Positions 1 to 6,352 of a DNA stretch of 27,115 bases are shown piece after piece; position 1 is the first letter of the stretch, and each line of letters begins with the position of its first letter. The notes under the pieces are model-generated. The model worked only from the letters and a program-made list of their open reading frames with translations, was not told the DNA's origin and did not search any database. Source of the stretch: a bacterium UBA2214 (GTDB lineage: Bacteria; Zhuqueibacterota; Zhuqueibacteria; Residuimicrobiales; Residuimicrobiaceae); the NCBI GenBank assembly GCA_002327255.1, contig DCUM01000146.1, positions 1-27,115 on the forward strand. The letters run 5' to 3'. Position numbers and translations under genes: made by a program.

Positions 1-217
1 TCAGAACGCGCAAGCGCTCGATGAAGGCTTCATGATGAGCGGCCATCCATTCCAGCAATATGCCGCTGTAATGCATGGTGATTTTCAGATCGGGAAACTG
101 CTCGAGCAGACGCAGAAACGGATCATACGATTTCTGAAAAGCTTCTTCGAAAATAAAATCAAAATTACCCACCGGCTGATGATTGTGCACGCCGATGGCC
201 AGGTTAATTTTTTTCAA
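1..217 (-). CDS. GH57 family glycoside hydrolase, N-terminal part (runs off the window)
   Basis: This is the first 72 codons of a gene that continues past the left edge. The protein starts KKINLAIGVHNHQPVGNFD, and the HNHQP stretch is the first conserved block of glycoside hydrolase family 57 (alpha-amylase/4-alpha-glucanotransferase-like enzymes acting on alpha-glucans). It is followed by the family-typical 'SYDPFLRLLEQFPDLKITMHYSG' region with the HYSG motif. I chose the TTG at 217 because AGGAG lies 6 nt upstream; there is no ATG near. It begins 27 nt after the stop of the broken dehydrogenase gene and probably shares its promoter at 550-578. The exact activity cannot be told because the catalytic Glu and Asp lie in the missing part. 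A cytoplasmic role in glycogen or maltodextrin metabolism would fit the phosphoglucomutase elsewhere in the window, but that is inference. Confidence 0.82.
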   Translation of the reverse strand, partial: MKKINLAIGVHNHQPVGNFDFIFEEAFQKSYDPFLRLLEQFPDLKITMHYSGILLEWMAAHHEAFIERLRVL

Positions 218-244
218 TAACAACTCCTGCCCAAACGGAGGTCA

Positions 245-499
245 TCACAGAGAAGCAGCCACAGCCGTGGCGATATCCAGACTGCTGCTGGTGCCGAAAA
301 AGACGCACTCGGTGTTTTTCAATAACGCGATGGTGCGTTTGGGCAGGGGCTCCCCTTCGCGGCACCAGCATTCCCAGCCCATGTCCCCGGGGAAATATTC
401 GGCATCCAGGGCCAGTTTATCCAGCACGATTTGTGCCGCATCCATGACATCCTTGCCGATTCCATCCCCCGGCAGCAGCCCGATTCTGTACTTGGTCAT
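245..499 (-). pseudogene. Truncated isocitrate/isopropylmalate dehydrogenase family gene (N-terminal remnant)
   Basis: The 84 codons begin MTKYRIGLLPGDGIGKDVMD, the nucleotide-binding LLPGDGIG start of the isocitrate/isopropylmalate dehydrogenase family (beta-decarboxylating, NAD(P)-dependent). Homology to the family pattern continues to 'ALLKNTECVFFG'. There the expected AITSKP-type continuation is replaced by about 15 unrelated residues and a TGA. Family members are about 330-360 residues, so roughly three quarters of the enzyme, including all substrate and metal ligands, is absent. The other two frames downstream do not resume the protein, so this looks like a deletion and not a simple frameshift. 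The start at 499 is the family start; an upstream in-frame ATG at 541 is possible. An intact promoter (550-578) remains, so the remnant may now act as a translated leader for the GH57 gene. A misassembly in a metagenome contig could also produce this. Confidence 0.75.
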
Positions 500-549
500 T
501 GCATGCACCCATACTAAAAGTTCCGAGCGATTAAAATGCAAATCTTTAT

Positions 550-578
550 ATTTTAATCAATTTAAAGGGCTTTTGCAA
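550..578 (-). promoter_or_regulatory. Sigma70-type promoter for the dehydrogenase remnant and GH57 gene
   Basis: On the minus strand TTGCAA (573-578) is followed after exactly 17 nt by TAAAAT (550-555). It sits in an AT-rich stretch about 50 nt upstream of the ATG at 499. The right edge of the 82-bp element lies 19 bp upstream of the -35 box. Confidence 0.55.
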
Positions 579-597
579 GGGAAAAACGCCTCAAAAT

Positions 598-679
598 GTA
601 ATACCTCACTCAAGAGGGGGGTGGAAGCTGTTATAAAAGGCGGACAAGAATGTCCGCCCGCCCATGAGTGAGGTATTAC
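598..679 (-). mobile_element. 82-bp MITE-like element, copy 1
   Basis: The ends are perfect 15-bp inverted repeats (GTAATACCTCACTCA at 598-612, complement at 665-679). A perfect internal stem GGCGGACA/TGTCCGCC with a 4-nt loop sits at 639-658. The element is flanked by a perfect direct repeat CCTCAAAATG (589-598 and 679-688; 8 bp if the terminal G and C belong to the element), which reads as a target-site duplication. The same element occurs inverted at 16157-16238 with a single base difference (position 660). It has no coding capacity. It inserted at the 3' end of the PorV-like gene, and the duplicated target carries a copy of that gene's stop codon, so the gene stays complete. A non-autonomous element mobilised by a transposase elsewhere is the natural reading; none is in the window. 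Confidence 0.85.
635..658 (-). terminator. Terminator-like hairpin inside the element, downstream of the PorV-like gene
   Basis: Read on the minus strand the element gives an 8-bp GC-rich stem (GGCGGACA/TGTCCGCC, loop TTCT) followed directly by TTTTATAA. It lies 23 nt after the stop of the gene ending at 681, in the right orientation to end transcription of that operon before the 550-578 promoter. The U-tract is short, so strength is uncertain. Confidence 0.5.
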
Positions 680-680
680 C

Positions 681-1580
681 TCAAAATGGCAGCGTCACCG
701 AGAATCGATGGGCTTGCCCCAGTTCCTCCTTGAAGGGGACGTAGGCGTAATCCAGCGATGAACGGCCAAAATAGAGCCCAAACCCGGCGCTGAGATCGCG
801 CGTGGCATATCCGCTCATATAACCGGCGCGCAACGCCAGCAGATCGACGGGGCGCAGTTCCGTGCCCACATGGAGGTGAATATCCTGATCCCGTACCGCC
901 ACCACATCGGCCGTCACCAGCCACAGGGGGCGCGCAGCGCGGAGCGGCACCAGATAAGAGAATCCACCGCGCAGTGTACGCGGCAGGGTGACTTTCTCCT
1001 CCCGGAGTTCCGACAGGGCGCCGAGGTGTTGCACCACAAAGCCGGCATACAATCCGCGCAGCGGCGTCCGGTACTGCCCGCCAAAATCGATGCTGAAGCC
1101 GCTGGCGCTCTCCACATAAATTTTCTCGTGCAGAAAGCGGGCATTGATACCGAGTGCGCTGCGGGCGCCGAATCGCCGCGCCAGCGTCACGCCAAAGACG
1201 ACATCGTGAGCGGAAAAAGTCCCCAAAGGATCCTCGGTGGGCGCGATGCGCTGTTCGATATCCGCAACGGAATTGACCAGGGCGTGCAAGCCGACCGCCC
1301 ACCCACGCCGCGGGAAAACGACCGCAGCGGCGCTTTGCTGAATATCCTGAATCCATTGATTATGGGAGAAATGGGCCTGGCGCCGCGGCAGGAATGCATG
1401 GCCGGCCGGATTCCAGAAGGCGCTGCTGGCATCCTCTGCGGCCGCCGTCATACTCTCGCCCATGGCCGCCGCCCGGGCGCCCGCGCCGATCTGCAACGCC
1501 GCAAATCCGCTATGCCATTGCGCAGAAGCCGCTGTGGCACTCAGGAGCAAGCCTGTCATGAACCACTGAATCTTTTTCAT
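681..1580 (-). CDS. PorV/PorQ family outer-membrane protein
   Basis: A 299-residue protein with a Sec signal peptide (MKK start, hydrophobic core, cleavage near ATAASA-Q). It carries the family's N-terminal signature 'GAGARAAAMGESMTAAAEDASSAFWNPAG' at about residues 32-60, ending in the hallmark WNPAG. The rest alternates short amphipathic beta strands and ends in a terminal aromatic residue (SVTLPF), as outer-membrane barrels do. Family members resemble FadL-type barrels and in Bacteroidota take part in or sit beside type IX secretion (PorV shuttles cargo; PorQ is surface-associated). It is the last gene of the leftward export unit and is separated from its paralogue by 305 bp, so it may have its own promoter. 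Start: ATG at 1580 with AGGGA 9 nt upstream. The stop codon lies inside the target duplication of the adjacent 82-bp element. Which porin subtype it is cannot be decided here. Confidence 0.85.
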   Translation of the reverse strand: MKKIQWFMTGLLLSATAASAQWHSGFAALQIGAGARAAAMGESMTAAAEDASSAFWNPAGHAFLPRRQAHFSHNQWIQDIQQSAAAVVFPRRGWAVGLHALVNSVADIEQRIAPTEDPLGTFSAHDVVFGVTLARRFGARSALGINARFLHEKIYVESASGFSIDFGGQYRTPLRGLYAGFVVQHLGALSELREEKVTLPRTLRGGFSYLVPLRAARPLWLVTADVVAVRDQDIHLHVGTELRPVDLLALRAGYMSGYATRDLSAGFGLYFGRSSLDYAYVPFKEELGQAHRFSVTLPF

Positions 1581-1885
1581 AAGAGAATATCCCTGTTAAC
1601 TTTGTGACCTTTGTGCCGTTGTGTTGTATGAATTGGGCTGGTACAATGCTTCTTGCCCGGAATCTGTATCAGTGATCGCCTCAAGTTCAGTTCAATTCAT
1701 CCATGAGGTGAAATCATTTTGGCACGATGGGCGAGTGAGAAGAATCCGCGCATCAAACGATTTGACAGACCGGTTCCCTTTTGCGCGCTACCGCGCCATC
1801 ACGCCACCGGTGGAAGCTGTTTACACAAGCTTTTGCCATCAGAGGCGCCTTCTTCGTGGCCTTGGCGGTAAAAATTTATTTCACC
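1581..1885. other. 305-bp non-coding gap between two PorV/PorQ genes
   Basis: No credible gene. On the minus strand two degenerate copies of a short 'GCCAAGGCCACGAAG / GGCACAAAGGTCACAAAG' motif lie near the two ends (about 1850-1880 and 1597-1620). This resembles the CGCAAAG-type simple repeats scattered in many bacterial genomes. A weak promoter-like TTGAAC...TGATAC pair (18-nt spacing) is present on the minus strand upstream of the gene starting at 1580. GGTGGAAGCTGTT at 1809-1821 matches 13 bp of the interior of the 82-bp element, but nothing around it does. Confidence 0.4.
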
Positions 1886-2860
1886 TCAGAAACCAAAATG
1901 CCAGGAAAAGATATGATCCGCGCCGGGCGCCTCATCCGGCGCGACATAGGCATAATTCAGTCCCATGTCCGTGCCCAGTACTTTAAAACCAAAACCGAGG
2001 CCGAAGGTGAGATGGCCCGCATCGAGGCCCAGGCGCAGGGCGCCGATCTGCGGCAAAGCGGCTTCAGCGCCGAAATGGTAACGCGGATTCTGTTCCTTGC
2101 TCTCCTCGACCTCGCCGCTCACCAGCAGCCAGCGCAGCGGCGTACGATACGCCACCGCGGCGCGCATCACCCGCGGGAATTTATCCGTGACGCTGGTGCC
2201 GCGCTCCCACACCTTTTCGGTATTCCAGGTGTACCTGGACATGTTATCACGCAGCACCACACCGAGGTGCAAATCCGTGAACGGCGTAAAATAGGCGCCC
2301 ACATCCAGGCCGAATCCACTCGATGTCAGGGCGGAGTTGTCCGATTGAATATCGGGCATTCGGCTGTAAAGGACTTTGCCGCTGACGCCCAGTGCGAATT
2401 TTTCGTGGGGACTGAGCGCGAACGACAGATAAAACGCATTCTCGGAGAAAGAATAATCCCGGGTGTGATTGCCCGCGAGATCGCGGCCATCGATGCCATC
2501 CACGCCCGCATGAATCCACGCCACGGCGAATCCGGCGCGCATCGGCGCCTTTTCTCCGTCATCGCCCCGCTTGGGCTGGAGGGGCTGCGCATAACCCACA
2601 TAATCGAGCTTGCGATCCAGCGGCAGAAAGGCGAACGAAACCGCCGCCTGCCGCCCCGGAAGATGGGGAAGCAGCGCGGGATTGTAAATACCGGAAAAGG
2701 CATCCTCCGGGATGGCGCTGAAGGCATCTCCCATCGCCTTGGCCCGGGCGCCAATGCCCATGCGCAAAAAGGCGCCGGCATACCCGCCATCTCCGTTCCC
2801 GGCGGCCACACCCTGCGCCATGATCAAAAAACCCGTCATGCAGATAACGATTCTCTTCAT
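1886..2860 (-). CDS. PorV/PorQ family outer-membrane protein (second paralogue)
   Basis: A 324-residue protein with a signal peptide (MKRIVICMTGFLIMAQGVAA-GNG) and the same N-terminal family signature as its neighbour: 'MGIGARAKAMGDAFSAIPEDAFSGIYNPALL' at about residues 34-64, with YNPA in place of WNPAG. Repeated strand-like segments with alternating hydrophobic residues follow, ending in an aromatic residue (HIFSWHFGF), as expected of an outer-membrane barrel. It starts at the ATG at 2860 with GAGG about 10 nt upstream and follows the propeller gene by 26 nt, so it is almost certainly co-transcribed with it. The two paralogues are clearly diverged, so this is an old duplication. In Bacteroidota such proteins bind the C-terminal domains of exported cargo; the cargo-like protein next door makes that role attractive here, but it is inference. 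Confidence 0.87.
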   Translation of the reverse strand: MKRIVICMTGFLIMAQGVAAGNGDGGYAGAFLRMGIGARAKAMGDAFSAIPEDAFSGIYNPALLPHLPGRQAAVSFAFLPLDRKLDYVGYAQPLQPKRGDDGEKAPMRAGFAVAWIHAGVDGIDGRDLAGNHTRDYSFSENAFYLSFALSPHEKFALGVSGKVLYSRMPDIQSDNSALTSSGFGLDVGAYFTPFTDLHLGVVLRDNMSRYTWNTEKVWERGTSVTDKFPRVMRAAVAYRTPLRWLLVSGEVEESKEQNPRYHFGAEAALPQIGALRLGLDAGHLTFGLGFGFKVLGTDMGLNYAYVAPDEAPGADHIFSWHFGF

Positions 2861-2886
2861 ATCGAATATTCCTCAGTGCAAAATGC

Positions 2887-4329
2887 TCAATTGACAATCA
2901 ATACCTTGCCCCAATAGGTGCCATCTCCATCGATCTCGACGCTGTAAAAATAGACGCCATTGGCGACGGCATCGCCATAGTCATTGCGGCCGCTCCACAC
3001 TTCCGCATAGTCTCCCGCAGCGGCCAGAAATTTATCCTCGACCACGGTTTTCACCAGATCCATGGCAAAATCGAACACCTTGACCGTCACCCTGGCCGCT
3101 CCCCGCGTGTTATATTGAAAACGGACAAAACCATCTCCGCCGAGCTGATTATGGCGCATGGGGGAAAAGGGATTGGGATAGGCGTAGGTGCGTTTCTCGC
3201 CCTCTTTGCCGGTCGGGACAAACGCCCGGAAAATATCCCACCAGTAGCCGTTGGTGCTGGTGTGAGCCAATCCGTCCGCCGTACCCACCCAGAGCGCGCC
3301 CTCGTCCGCATACGCGGAGTAGATTTCGTTGCTGTAGATGCGCACATCGCGCGCCACATCCACCATTTCCGGAAAACGATACCACGTCTCGCCGTAATCA
3401 TCGCTGACAAAAAGGCCATTATCCGTGGCGACGTAGGCGAGCGAATCGAAGAAGGCAAAGTTGTGGGCCTTTTCATCGCGGAGACAGGTCCGCCAGGACA
3501 AGCCGCCGTCGCGGCTGCGCGATACCGCATAAGATTCATTCTCATCTTCCGCCTTCCAGGTCGCCGCCCAGATGACTTCTTCGCCGGCGTGCTCCTGGTG
3601 GCCGAGGGCGACGACGAAATTTCCCGAGATGGGTTTGGGCTGGTTGGTGGCGTTGAAATTTTTCCAGGTAAGGCCGCCATCCGCGGATTTATTGATGCCG
3701 CCCGCGGTTCCCACCCAAAGGGCGTCACCGCTGCTGACCGCCGAGAAACCGCGGTGGTTGAGCTTGCCGTAAGGATCAAAATTGAAAGAATCCGGCGGCG
3801 CCTCCTGCCAGGAGGCGCCCCAGTCCGCGGATTTCATCACCCCGCCGCCCCAGGAGGTGATCCAGACGACGCCCCGCCAGACCGCGATATCGTAGGTTAA
3901 ATTTTGAACGGGGGTGGGTCCCGGTTGGGCGACATGACGCCAGTTCGCACCGCCGTCAAAGGAGAAGCTCAAACCGGTCCCCTTGGGCAGCGGTGTCGCC
4001 TGCACTTTGGTCACCGTATCGGTGGCGGTGGCGACAATGACGGTGTCCCCGTGCGCCCAGATGGCCGCGACGCTGCCATGACCCAGGCCCTGTTGGGGAC
4101 CGAAGGTTTCAAAGCTCCTGGTGCTCAGCGTCAGACGGCTCAGGCCGTTGCCGGTGCCGATCCAGAGGTAGGGGCCATTGCCGTATAAATCCGTGATGCC
4201 ATTCCCGGAGAGACCGGGGCGCGGCGGCGTCGTCGCGGAGAAGCGGTACGTCGCCACTGTGCCGCCATAGAGCCAAAAGGGAAATGAAAGGAATCCAACA
4301 AGGGATAATACCCAGGTTTTACGTATCAT
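2887..4329 (-). CDS. Secreted Asp-box beta-propeller protein with FlgD-like/type IX sorting-like C-terminal domain
   Basis: A 480-residue protein with an N-terminal signal peptide. The body carries repeated Asp-box (BNR) motifs of the form S-x-D-x-G-x-x-W: SFDGGANW, SADWGASW, SADGGLTW, SRDGGLSW and SDDYGETW, with WVGT/WIGT strands between them. This is the pattern of sialidase/YCF48-type beta-propellers; no sialidase catalytic set is evident. The last ~95 residues form an Ig-like FlgD/type-A sorting domain: AYPNPFSP, then a 'VTVKVFD' strand, a 'W.GRNDYG..VANGVYFY' core and the GKVLIVN end. Such C-termini direct or anchor type IX cargo in Bacteroidota and are common on FCB surface proteins. 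It lies 9 nt after the lipoprotein gene and 26 nt before a PorV/PorQ gene. The ligand is unknown; extracellular location is the firm part of the call. Confidence 0.82.
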   Translation of the reverse strand: MIRKTWVLSLVGFLSFPFWLYGGTVATYRFSATTPPRPGLSGNGITDLYGNGPYLWIGTGNGLSRLTLSTRSFETFGPQQGLGHGSVAAIWAHGDTVIVATATDTVTKVQATPLPKGTGLSFSFDGGANWRHVAQPGPTPVQNLTYDIAVWRGVVWITSWGGGVMKSADWGASWQEAPPDSFNFDPYGKLNHRGFSAVSSGDALWVGTAGGINKSADGGLTWKNFNATNQPKPISGNFVVALGHQEHAGEEVIWAATWKAEDENESYAVSRSRDGGLSWRTCLRDEKAHNFAFFDSLAYVATDNGLFVSDDYGETWYRFPEMVDVARDVRIYSNEIYSAYADEGALWVGTADGLAHTSTNGYWWDIFRAFVPTGKEGEKRTYAYPNPFSPMRHNQLGGDGFVRFQYNTRGAARVTVKVFDFAMDLVKTVVEDKFLAAAGDYAEVWSGRNDYGDAVANGVYFYSVEIDGDGTYWGKVLIVN

Positions 4330-4338
4330 GCCCGATCC

Positions 4339-5493
4339 TTACTGATATAAAGTGAGTGTATGCTCGAGGATTTGCCCCAGATTGCCCATCCAATCCTCCG
4401 CCTCGAAGGAAAAGCGGTAGAGACCCAACGCTTGCGTGGCATCGAACAGGACCGTCATCGAGTAGATGCCGTCGCCGGCCACTTCATCGCCGCGATAGCC
4501 GAGGTTCCAGCGGTCGATGTCCAGCGGCAGACCATTATCGTACATGGTGAAAGGATTGTTGCTGAACCCCTGACCATTTGGATAGAAGGCGCGCAGCCAG
4601 ATGCGCTTGATGTCGGCGGCACCCTGGGGATCCCGCACCTTGATGGTGACGAGATGGGTGCTGAGCCCGCTCACGGGTCTTTTCACATCCTCCGGCGCCA
4701 AAAGGTCGCTGAGTACGGGTTTTCCGTTGACGATGAAGAGGTTCCTGTTAACCACGGCGCTCTTCAGTCCGGAACGATCCACCGCGGTGAAGCCGATTTC
4801 GTAAAGACCGCTCTTGCGCGCGCCGAATTCACGGCTGATGGCCAGGGTATAGTGACCGTCTCCCGCCACCGCATCGCCATGGGTGCCATCATCAAAGAGG
4901 AGGGTGTCAAAGGCGGCCTTGCCCGGGGCGCTGCCATGCATTTCGACGCGGGCGATATCGTCCAGGCCGCTTGAATCGCTCACCAGGGCCTGGAAGAGAA
5001 CGGTGCCCTCGAAGCCGCTCTGCAACGTGTCGGGCAGGATGACCGCTTCAATCACCGGGGCGATGAGGACACCGGAAAAGACCGTCACCGGCAACGCCTC
5101 GCCCTGCTGTTGACCGTCGCGCAGCGCGATGAAAAGAAAGGTGTAATCTTGCGACAGCGCGCTGACGGGATTCCACAGAATCGACTGGCTGAAAAAACCG
5201 TCGCCCGCCACATAATCCCGATTGTTGACATGTAGAGCGCCGCCATCATCATGGAGATGATAGATCTTCTCTACAGCACCCTGTCCGGCCGGACGCACCT
5301 CGAGGCGCACCGAATCGATGGCCCCTTCGGTTTCCACCTCGACGCGGTAGGTTTTTCCGGGGCCCATGATCATGGCCATGCGGGCGCTGACCAGCCGGGC
5401 CTCCACAGGCAGAAGCGACGGGGTGGGCAGCTGGCGCTGTTCGCAGCCTGCCAGCATCATCAATAACAGGGGTACAACCGCTATACGACGCAT
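4339..5493 (-). CDS. Lipoprotein with three repeated Asp/Gly-rich Ig-like modules
   Basis: A 384-residue protein with a lipobox MLAGC giving Cys17 as the lipidated residue. Three modules follow, each built of beta strands and containing a D-(D/N)-G ... G-D-G-x-(F/Y)-(S/T) signature: HDDGG...AGDGFFS (about 80-105), FDDGT...AGDGHYT (about 200-220) and YDNG...AGDGIYS (about 315-350). This resembles the choice-of-anchor X/bacterial Ig-like modules of FCB surface proteins, where the Asp cluster probably binds calcium. It is the first gene of the export unit, ending 9 nt before the propeller gene. Its ATG at 5493 has GAGGATCG just upstream. An intrinsic-terminator-like hairpin lies immediately before that ribosome site, so expression may be attenuated. 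Function beyond surface display is unknown. Confidence 0.8.
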   Translation of the reverse strand: MRRIAVVPLLLMMLAGCEQRQLPTPSLLPVEARLVSARMAMIMGPGKTYRVEVETEGAIDSVRLEVRPAGQGAVEKIYHLHDDGGALHVNNRDYVAGDGFFSQSILWNPVSALSQDYTFLFIALRDGQQQGEALPVTVFSGVLIAPVIEAVILPDTLQSGFEGTVLFQALVSDSSGLDDIARVEMHGSAPGKAAFDTLLFDDGTHGDAVAGDGHYTLAISREFGARKSGLYEIGFTAVDRSGLKSAVVNRNLFIVNGKPVLSDLLAPEDVKRPVSGLSTHLVTIKVRDPQGAADIKRIWLRAFYPNGQGFSNNPFTMYDNGLPLDIDRWNLGYRGDEVAGDGIYSMTVLFDATQALGLYRFSFEAEDWMGNLGQILEHTLTLYQ

Positions 5494-5504
5494 AATCGAT
5501 CCTC

Positions 5505-5564
5505 AAAAAAAAATCCGAATGCCGGGAACCTCGAACCAGAGGCTCTTATCCCATTGCATTCGGA
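5505..5564 (-). terminator. Strong terminator hairpin just upstream of the lipoprotein start (possible attenuator)
   Basis: On the minus strand a 9-bp perfect outer stem TCCGAATGC/GCATTCGGA (5556-5564 with 5514-5522) encloses further pairing (GGGA/TCCC, CCTC/GAGG) and is followed immediately by nine T residues (5505-5513). It ends 11 nt before the lipoprotein ATG, so it is either the end of the upstream HAD operon or a leader terminator. The inner CTGGTTC (plus 5533-5539) can instead pair with GAACCAG of the preceding stem (plus 5585-5591). Confidence 0.75.
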
Positions 5565-5587
5565 TACATTTAAGGGAGCAGCGCCTG

Positions 5588-5637
5588 GTTCGTTAAAGAA
5601 TTATCAAATACCTGAACAATGAAAATCTTTAACGAAC
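5588..5637 (-). promoter_or_regulatory. Leader stem-loop (12-bp perfect inverted repeat)
   Basis: Arms GTTCGTTAAAGA/TCTTTAACGAAC at 5588-5599 and 5626-5637 are perfectly complementary around a 26-nt AT-rich loop. It lies in the untranslated leader between the putative promoter and the terminator hairpin. It could be an operator palindrome, or the first stem of an RNA switch, since its 3' arm borders the segment able to pair with the terminator. Confidence 0.5.
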
Positions 5638-5679
5638 AAGTATAAGCGCACTCCTCTGATCAGTGATAGTATTTGTATA

Positions 5680-5708
5680 AAAGTAATGACATTTATTATA
5701 TTTGTCAA
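5680..5708 (-). promoter_or_regulatory. Putative promoter of the export operon
   Basis: TTGACA (5703-5708) is followed after 17 nt by TACTTT (5680-5685). The -10 is weak by sigma70 rules, but TTG-N20-TAnnTTT(T) fits the Bacteroidota-type consensus (TTG ... TAnnTTTG). It overlaps the end of the HAD gene and would give a leader of about 170-180 nt. Confidence 0.45.
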
Positions 5709-6352
5709 GATTTTTTTTGCTGCAGCCAATCCAGAAACGCCAGGTGATTGGGCAGGATCAAATCCGCGCTCTCGAGGAGTTCCGCTTGCAGGGTGGTTGT
5801 CAGGGCGATGCAGTACATGCCCGCATTTTTTGCCGAGACAATCCCCAGGGGCGCATTCTCGACCACGACGCATTCCCGCGGGACCACGGCCAGCCGCTCC
5901 GCCGCGGTCAGATAGGGCTCCGGCTTGGGTTTGCCATGCTGATAATCGCCTTCACGGATGACGAGATCGAAACGCGCCAGGCCCTCCTCGCCGAGCACGT
6001 AGACGAGATTTTCCTGATTGCTGCCGGTGACCAGAGCCGTTTTGACACCGTTGTGACGGGCCCATTCGAGCGCCGTGAACACCTCCGCATAGACCTCCGG
6101 TTTTTGCCCGGCGCGGAAAATTTCATTCTTGGCCGCTGCGAGTTTTTTGGCTTCTTCCTCCTCGATCTCCATACCCCCCTTGCGGCACAGCGCCTGGGCG
6201 ATTTTCCAGGCCGGAGCGCCTTCGTTGAGACGCACCACCAGGGAATCCGGCGCCACACCCATCATCGGCAGCACCTGACGCCAGGCGTGAAAATGGTATT
6301 CGAAAGAACGCGCCACCACCCCATCAAAATCGAAAAACAGACCCTGCATCAT
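5705..6352 (-). CDS. HAD superfamily (subfamily IA) phosphatase, beta-phosphoglucomutase-like
   Basis: A 215-residue cytoplasmic hydrolase with all four HAD motifs: DFDGV near residue 8 (Asp8 nucleophile, Asp10 acid/base), a helical cap, TGS (motif II), the lysine in GKPKPEPY (motif III) and VVENAPLGI (motif IV, Glu-Asn in place of the more usual Glu-Asp). Length and the ENAPLG(I/V) block match the beta-phosphoglucomutase/phosphatase-like subgroup of HAD-IA; substrate specificity cannot be read from sequence. Its ATG overlaps the TGA of tryptophanase (ATGA) with GGAGGAG just upstream, so the two are translationally coupled. Its product may dephosphorylate a sugar phosphate or a cofactor such as PLP; that link is only suggested by the coupling to a PLP enzyme. 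Confidence 0.87.
   Translation of the reverse strand: MMQGLFFDFDGVVARSFEYHFHAWRQVLPMMGVAPDSLVVRLNEGAPAWKIAQALCRKGGMEIEEEEAKKLAAAKNEIFRAGQKPEVYAEVFTALEWARHNGVKTALVTGSNQENLVYVLGEEGLARFDLVIREGDYQHGKPKPEPYLTAAERLAVVPRECVVVENAPLGIVSAKNAGMYCIALTTTLQAELLESADLILPNHLAFLDWLQQKKS

Noticed and set aside
245..300. Simple frameshift in the dehydrogenase gene
   Set aside because: Neither other frame resumes the family sequence after VFFG before running into the GH57 gene, so sequence is missing and not merely shifted.
1809..1821. Third, decayed copy of the 82-bp element
   Set aside because: Only 13 bp match (GGTGGAAGCTGTT); no terminal repeats or hairpin are present around it.
1597..1880. Heptamer-like CACAAAG/CACGAAG repeats as a CRISPR or structured array
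   Set aside because: Only two degenerate patches, no regular spacing and no conserved repeat length.
5514..5564. tRNA-like remnant (GGTTCGA inside a stem closed by 9 bp)
   Set aside because: The T-arm stem does not pair in the right register and there is no anticodon arm; the T9 run makes it a terminator.
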